Assembly (NCBI GenBank): GCA_030625925.1
Contig: DAOUPY010000032.1
Coordinates: 1-9,485 of the forward strand
Reading direction: 5' to 3'
Length of the DNA: 9,485 nucleotides
Source of the DNA: Fusobacteriaceae bacterium
Lineage (GTDB): Bacteria; Fusobacteriota; Fusobacteriia; Fusobacteriales; Fusobacteriaceae
The position numbers and the translations under genes are program-made. This document shows, piece by piece, positions 6,885 to 9,485 of this stretch (within the stretch, counting starts at the first letter, position 1; every line of letters starts with the position of its first letter). The notes below the pieces were generated by a model. That model was not told where the DNA came from, searched no databases, and worked only from the letters and a program-made list of their open reading frames with translations.

Positions 6885-7024
6885 AATAAAGTTATATAGT
6901 TGATTAAAAATAAGTAATAATACATCCTTTATAATAATCAAAATATAAATGTAATAAAAGAGGAAGTTTATTAAATTTATGAAATAAAGAATAAGAGGAA
7001 AATATTTTTTAGGAGGGGGTCATT

Positions 7025-7552
7025 ATGTATAACCCGAGGACTATATATGTAAAAGTAGCTTTAGAGATTATCATAGCTAAATTAGGTTTAGGTGGACAAA
7101 ATGAGGGGAAAGAAGAGGAATATCAGGAAATAAAAGAATTGATGGTAAAAAAACCTTGTTTTGTTACTCTGTACAAGGAAAATGCCCTAAGGGGATGTAT
7201 AGGAACCATGGTACCATACCGAGAGAATCTATTGGAGGAGATAAGAGGGAATGCCATCTCAGCAGCCTTCAATGATCCTAGATTTGAACCACTAAAAAAA
7301 GATGAATTAGAAGGGTTACAAATTTCTGTAGATGTCCTTTCCGAGATGGAGGAGATAGAGGATATAAAAGAATTAGATCCTAAAAAATACGGTATCTTAA
7401 TCAGTGATGGAAGGTCTCAAGGGGTTCTTTTGCCGGATTTAGAAGGAATAGATAGTGTAGAACAGCAGATAGAGGTAGCCATGAATAAAGCTGGAATAAC
7501 CCGTAAACCTGGATTGGTTATTAAAAAATTTACTGTCAAAAGGTATAGGTGA
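7025..7552 (+). CDS. amrA: AmmeMemoRadiSam system protein A (AMMECR1 domain)
   Basis: A single AMMECR1 domain of 175 residues, the usual size for bacterial stand-alone versions. The hallmark LRGCIG is at 55-60 with C58, followed by AAFNDPRF (80-87), the SVDVLSEME strand (101-109) and YGILISDG then GVLLPD (122-138). These are the conserved segments of the family shared with human AMMECR1. No signal peptide or membrane segment is visible, so it is cytoplasmic. The ATG at 7025 has a very strong AGGAGG eight bases upstream. It leads a three-gene cassette and ends four bases before amrS. The reaction or substrate is not known to me; the invariant cysteine motif suggests a binding or catalytic surface that works with the radical SAM and MEMO partners. 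Confidence 0.93.
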   Translation: MYNPRTIYVKVALEIIIAKLGLGGQNEGKEEEYQEIKELMVKKPCFVTLYKENALRGCIGTMVPYRENLLEEIRGNAISAAFNDPRFEPLKKDELEGLQISVDVLSEMEEIEDIKELDPKKYGILISDGRSQGVLLPDLEGIDSVEQQIEVAMNKAGITRKPGLVIKKFTVKRYR

Positions 7553-7556
7553 GAAG

Positions 7557-8531
7557 ATGAAAGAAGCTATGTTTTACAAGAGATTAGAAGGTAAAAAAGT
7601 AGGGTGTGAGTTATGTCCCCATAGATGTATCATAGGGGAGGGAAAGGTCGGCAGGTGTGGGGTAAGGCAAAATGTATGCGGAACTTTGATGACTAAAAAT
7701 TATGGGATAATTTCGGCTCTCAATATAGATCCCATTGAAAAAAAACCATTTTATCATTTTTACCCCGGGGAAGAGGTTTTATCCATTGGAAGTATAGGGT
7801 GTAATATGAATTGTGCTTATTGTCAAAATTATGAAATAGCCAAGGAATTTCAGGGAATACCAACTAAAGAATATACTTATGAGGATATATTACATGACTT
7901 TAAAGGGTTTGGAGTGGCGTTTACCTACAATGAACCTACTGTTTGGTATGAATTTATGGTAGATGTGGCAAAATTAGCTAAATGTTGTTCTAAAAAAACC
8001 ATGATGATAACCAATGGATTTATAGAGAGGGAACCCTTGCTGGAGTTAACTCCCTGTATAGATGGATTTAGTGTGGATTTAAAGGGGTTTACAGAGGGAA
8101 TTTACTCTAAACTAGGTGGAACTTTAGAAGGCGTTAAAAATACCTTAAAAATAATAGCAGAGAGAAAAAAACACCTGGAGATAGAGTTTTTATTGGTGCC
8201 GGAATTAAATGATGATAGGGAGACATTTATAAAAATGGTTAAGTGGATAAGGGATGAATTGGGGTCAAATATTGTTTTGCATATAAACGGATATTACCCC
8301 AATTATAAGCTGAAAACTCCAGCAACAGGAAAAAAACTCCTTATAGAATTTCATAAGCTGGCTAAAAAATATTTGAACTATGTATATATAGGAAATGCAG
8401 GGATAGACATAGATACAGTCTGCAGTTGTGGAAATTTACTTATTCAGAGGGATGGATGGAATGTAGAGATGGTAGGATTAAGTGAAGATGGCAGCTGTAA
8501 TAAGTGTGGAGAAAAGGTAGTGGAGACCTAG
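7557..8531 (+). CDS. amrS: AmmeMemoRadiSam system radical SAM enzyme
   Basis: A 324-residue radical SAM protein related to pyruvate formate-lyase activating enzymes. The 4Fe-4S motif is C82, C86 and C89 in GCNMNCAYCQN. An N-terminal cluster (C17, C20, H22, C24, C34) in CELCPHRC and GRCGVRQN is characteristic of this family. FTYNEPTVWYE (122-132) and ITNGF (151-155) are the SAM-contact strands. A C-terminal CSCG (289-292) and CNKCG (314-318) look like a zinc ribbon or extra cluster. Start ATG at 7557 follows AGGTGAG overlapping the amrA stop. A plain glycyl-radical activase is unlikely, because no glycyl-radical enzyme is adjacent and both AMMECR1 and MEMO partners are. The substrate is unknown to me. 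Confidence 0.93.
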   Translation: MKEAMFYKRLEGKKVGCELCPHRCIIGEGKVGRCGVRQNVCGTLMTKNYGIISALNIDPIEKKPFYHFYPGEEVLSIGSIGCNMNCAYCQNYEIAKEFQGIPTKEYTYEDILHDFKGFGVAFTYNEPTVWYEFMVDVAKLAKCCSKKTMMITNGFIEREPLLELTPCIDGFSVDLKGFTEGIYSKLGGTLEGVKNTLKIIAERKKHLEIEFLLVPELNDDRETFIKMVKWIRDELGSNIVLHINGYYPNYKLKTPATGKKLLIEFHKLAKKYLNYVYIGNAGIDIDTVCSCGNLLIQRDGWNVEMVGLSEDGSCNKCGEKVVET

Positions 8532-8539
8532 GAGGAGCT

Positions 8540-9352
8540 ATGAAAAAAAGAGAGGAATTTGTAAGGGGGAAATTTTATCCTGCTGAAAGAAAAGATGTTG
8601 AGGAAATGATTGAAAATTTTTTAAAAATAGAGTCTCTTAAAAAAATAGATGGAGAGATTCTGGGTGGGATAGTTCCCCATGCAGGTTATGAATTTTCGGG
8701 ATCTTCTGCAGTTCATTTTTTTAATACATTAAGGGGGAAAGATATAGAGACTGTGGTTATAGTCAACCCAAGTCATACGGGATATGGGGAGGCTGTAAGC
8801 CTGGATACAAATGAAGTGTGGAGTTCCCCCATGGGGGATATAGAAATAGACCTTGATTTTGAAAAAGAATTGAGTATACCATATTCCAAAGAGGCGCATA
8901 AATACGAACACTCTGGAGAGGTCATGCTGCCTTTTTTAAAATATTTTATAAAAAGTGAATTTAAAATAGTTCCGATTACTATGAAGGTTCAAACTTATAA
9001 AAATGCAAAATACCTGGCTGAAAAAATAGATGAAACTGCTAAAAAACAAAGGAAAAAAATTCTGTTAATAGCATCTTCTGACTTTTCCCATTATGAAAGG
9101 GAAGAAGTGGGGTATAAGCTAGACCAATTAGCAATAGACAGGATAATGGAATTTGACAGTCAAGGGGTAGAAAGTACGGTGATGGAATACAACCTAAGTA
9201 TATGTGGGTATGGACCTATTATGACCCTTTTGGAATATAGTAAGTTGGCAGCAGATGATCCAAAGATAGAAATTTTGAGGAGGGGAAATTCTGGGGAGAA
9301 CTATCCTATGGAGGAGGTTGTAGATTATATAACATTTTTAGTTTATAAGTAA
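8540..9352 (+). CDS. amrB: AmmeMemoRadiSam system protein B (MEMO family)
   Basis: A 270-residue MEMO-family protein with a dioxygenase-like fold. VRGKFYPA (8-15) is the family's opening motif. Metal-site candidates are H47 in PHAGYEFSG, H79 in NPSHTG and C222 in ICGYGPI, equivalent to the metal-binding H49, H81 and C244 of human MEMO1 as I recall it. EHSGE (123-127) and SSDFSHYE (179-186) are also conserved. The frame is open upstream to an ATG at 8504, but that would overlap amrS and add 12 untypical residues. The ATG at 8540 has AGGAGG at 8530-8535 and begins just before the conserved motif, so it is preferred. The gene lies eight bases after amrS and is followed by a terminator. Whether it is an enzyme or a metal-binding partner is open. 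Confidence 0.93.
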   Translation: MKKREEFVRGKFYPAERKDVEEMIENFLKIESLKKIDGEILGGIVPHAGYEFSGSSAVHFFNTLRGKDIETVVIVNPSHTGYGEAVSLDTNEVWSSPMGDIEIDLDFEKELSIPYSKEAHKYEHSGEVMLPFLKYFIKSEFKIVPITMKVQTYKNAKYLAEKIDETAKKQRKKILLIASSDFSHYEREEVGYKLDQLAIDRIMEFDSQGVESTVMEYNLSICGYGPIMTLLEYSKLAADDPKIEILRRGNSGENYPMEEVVDYITFLVYK

Positions 9353-9365
9353 AAATGTAGTTTTT

Positions 9366-9400
9366 AAGGTGAAAGGAAATCTATTCTTTCACTTTTTTTT
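9366..9400 (+). terminator. Intrinsic terminator of the amrASB operon
   Basis: GTGAAAG (9369-9375) pairs perfectly with CTTTCAC (9386-9392), extendable by a G-T and two A-T pairs at the base. It is followed at once by eight T residues (9393-9400). It starts 14 bases after the amrB stop, the expected place for the operon's end. Confidence 0.88.
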
Positions 9401-9419
9401 ATTGAGGTGATTAAAATAA

Positions 9420-9441
9420 ATTGGATCGGAAGAGATCCAAT
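9420..9441. repeat. 8-bp hairpin after the amr terminator
   Basis: ATTGGATC (9420-9427) pairs with GATCCAAT (9434-9441) around a 6-base loop. On the plus strand no T-run follows. On the minus strand it is followed by TTATTTTAAT, so it could be a loose terminator for an unseen leftward gene, or a leader hairpin of a rightward one. Confidence 0.55.
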
Positions 9442-9485
9442 AAACAAACGGAAAATATCATAATTTTAGTATATTATATTTATTA

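Larger units (their letters stand above)
6588..7024. other. AT-rich divergent intergenic region
   Basis: This stretch between the riboswitch and amrA has no open frame with both a plausible start and a ribosome binding site. It contains candidate promoters for both directions, a perfect 11-bp inverted repeat (6767-6800) and long A/T runs. A purine-rich GGGAGG near 6709-6714 is not followed by a start codon. The last bases carry the strong amrA ribosome binding site (AGGAGG, 7011-7016). Confidence 0.7.

Noticed and set aside
9404..9485. Possible start of another plus-strand gene: GAGGTGA (9404-9410), ten bases, then an open frame from TTG at 9421 to the window end
   Set aside because: Only 21 codons are visible, the start is TTG inside a hairpin, and no family is recognised.
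1..9485. tRNA, rRNA, CRISPR arrays, insertion sequences or phage genes
   Set aside because: No cloverleaf, regular spaced repeats, transposase or phage-type proteins were seen on either strand.

Overview
The window is AT-rich bacterial DNA. Its gene content and order point to an anaerobic amino-acid fermenter, most likely a member of the Fusobacteriota, with a lysine-fermenting clostridium as the alternative. This is inferred from the order kal-kce-kdd-kamA-kamB-kamC-kamD, which matches the layout I know from Fusobacterium nucleatum, and from the purine-rich ribosome binding sites. No base composition or database search was computed.

Minus strand, read right to left from about 6680 to 1: a lysine fermentation operon. 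A candidate promoter (about 6653-6681) is followed by a well-formed lysine riboswitch aptamer (6419-6587). A downstream region with a U8 tract (6366-6423) leads to kal (GTG start), kce, kdd, kamA, kamB, kamC and the first 13 codons of kamD, which runs off the left edge. The enzymes form one route. KamA converts L-lysine to beta-lysine. KamDE (mostly outside the window) converts beta-lysine to 3,5-diaminohexanoate. Kdd oxidises and deaminates this to 5-amino-3-oxohexanoate. Kce exchanges an acetoacetate unit with acetyl-CoA to give 3-aminobutyryl-CoA. Kal removes ammonia to give crotonyl-CoA, which goes on to butyrate. KamB (P-loop protein) and KamC (MutS-like ATPase) match the family named lysine 5,6-aminomutase reactivase. 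The kamC-kamD gap (40-230) is rich in competing inverted repeats.

Divergent intergenic region (6337-7024): it holds the riboswitch, a perfect 11-bp inverted repeat (6767-6800) and candidate promoters in both directions, and is otherwise very AT-rich with no convincing gene.

Plus strand, 7025-9352: a compact three-gene AmmeMemoRadiSam cassette, made of an AMMECR1-domain protein (amrA), a radical SAM enzyme (amrS) and a MEMO-family protein (amrB). It ends in a strong intrinsic terminator (9366-9400). The biochemical role of this conserved triad is not settled to my knowledge. A second hairpin (9420-9441) and sequence without a defensible gene fill the right edge.

The most interesting points are the lysine riboswitch on a lysine-degrading operon, where the logic should be ON with lysine, and a downstream hairpin that reuses the aptamer's closing strand. 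Next come the repurposed MutS-like reactivase pair and the complete, poorly understood AmmeMemoRadiSam cassette.
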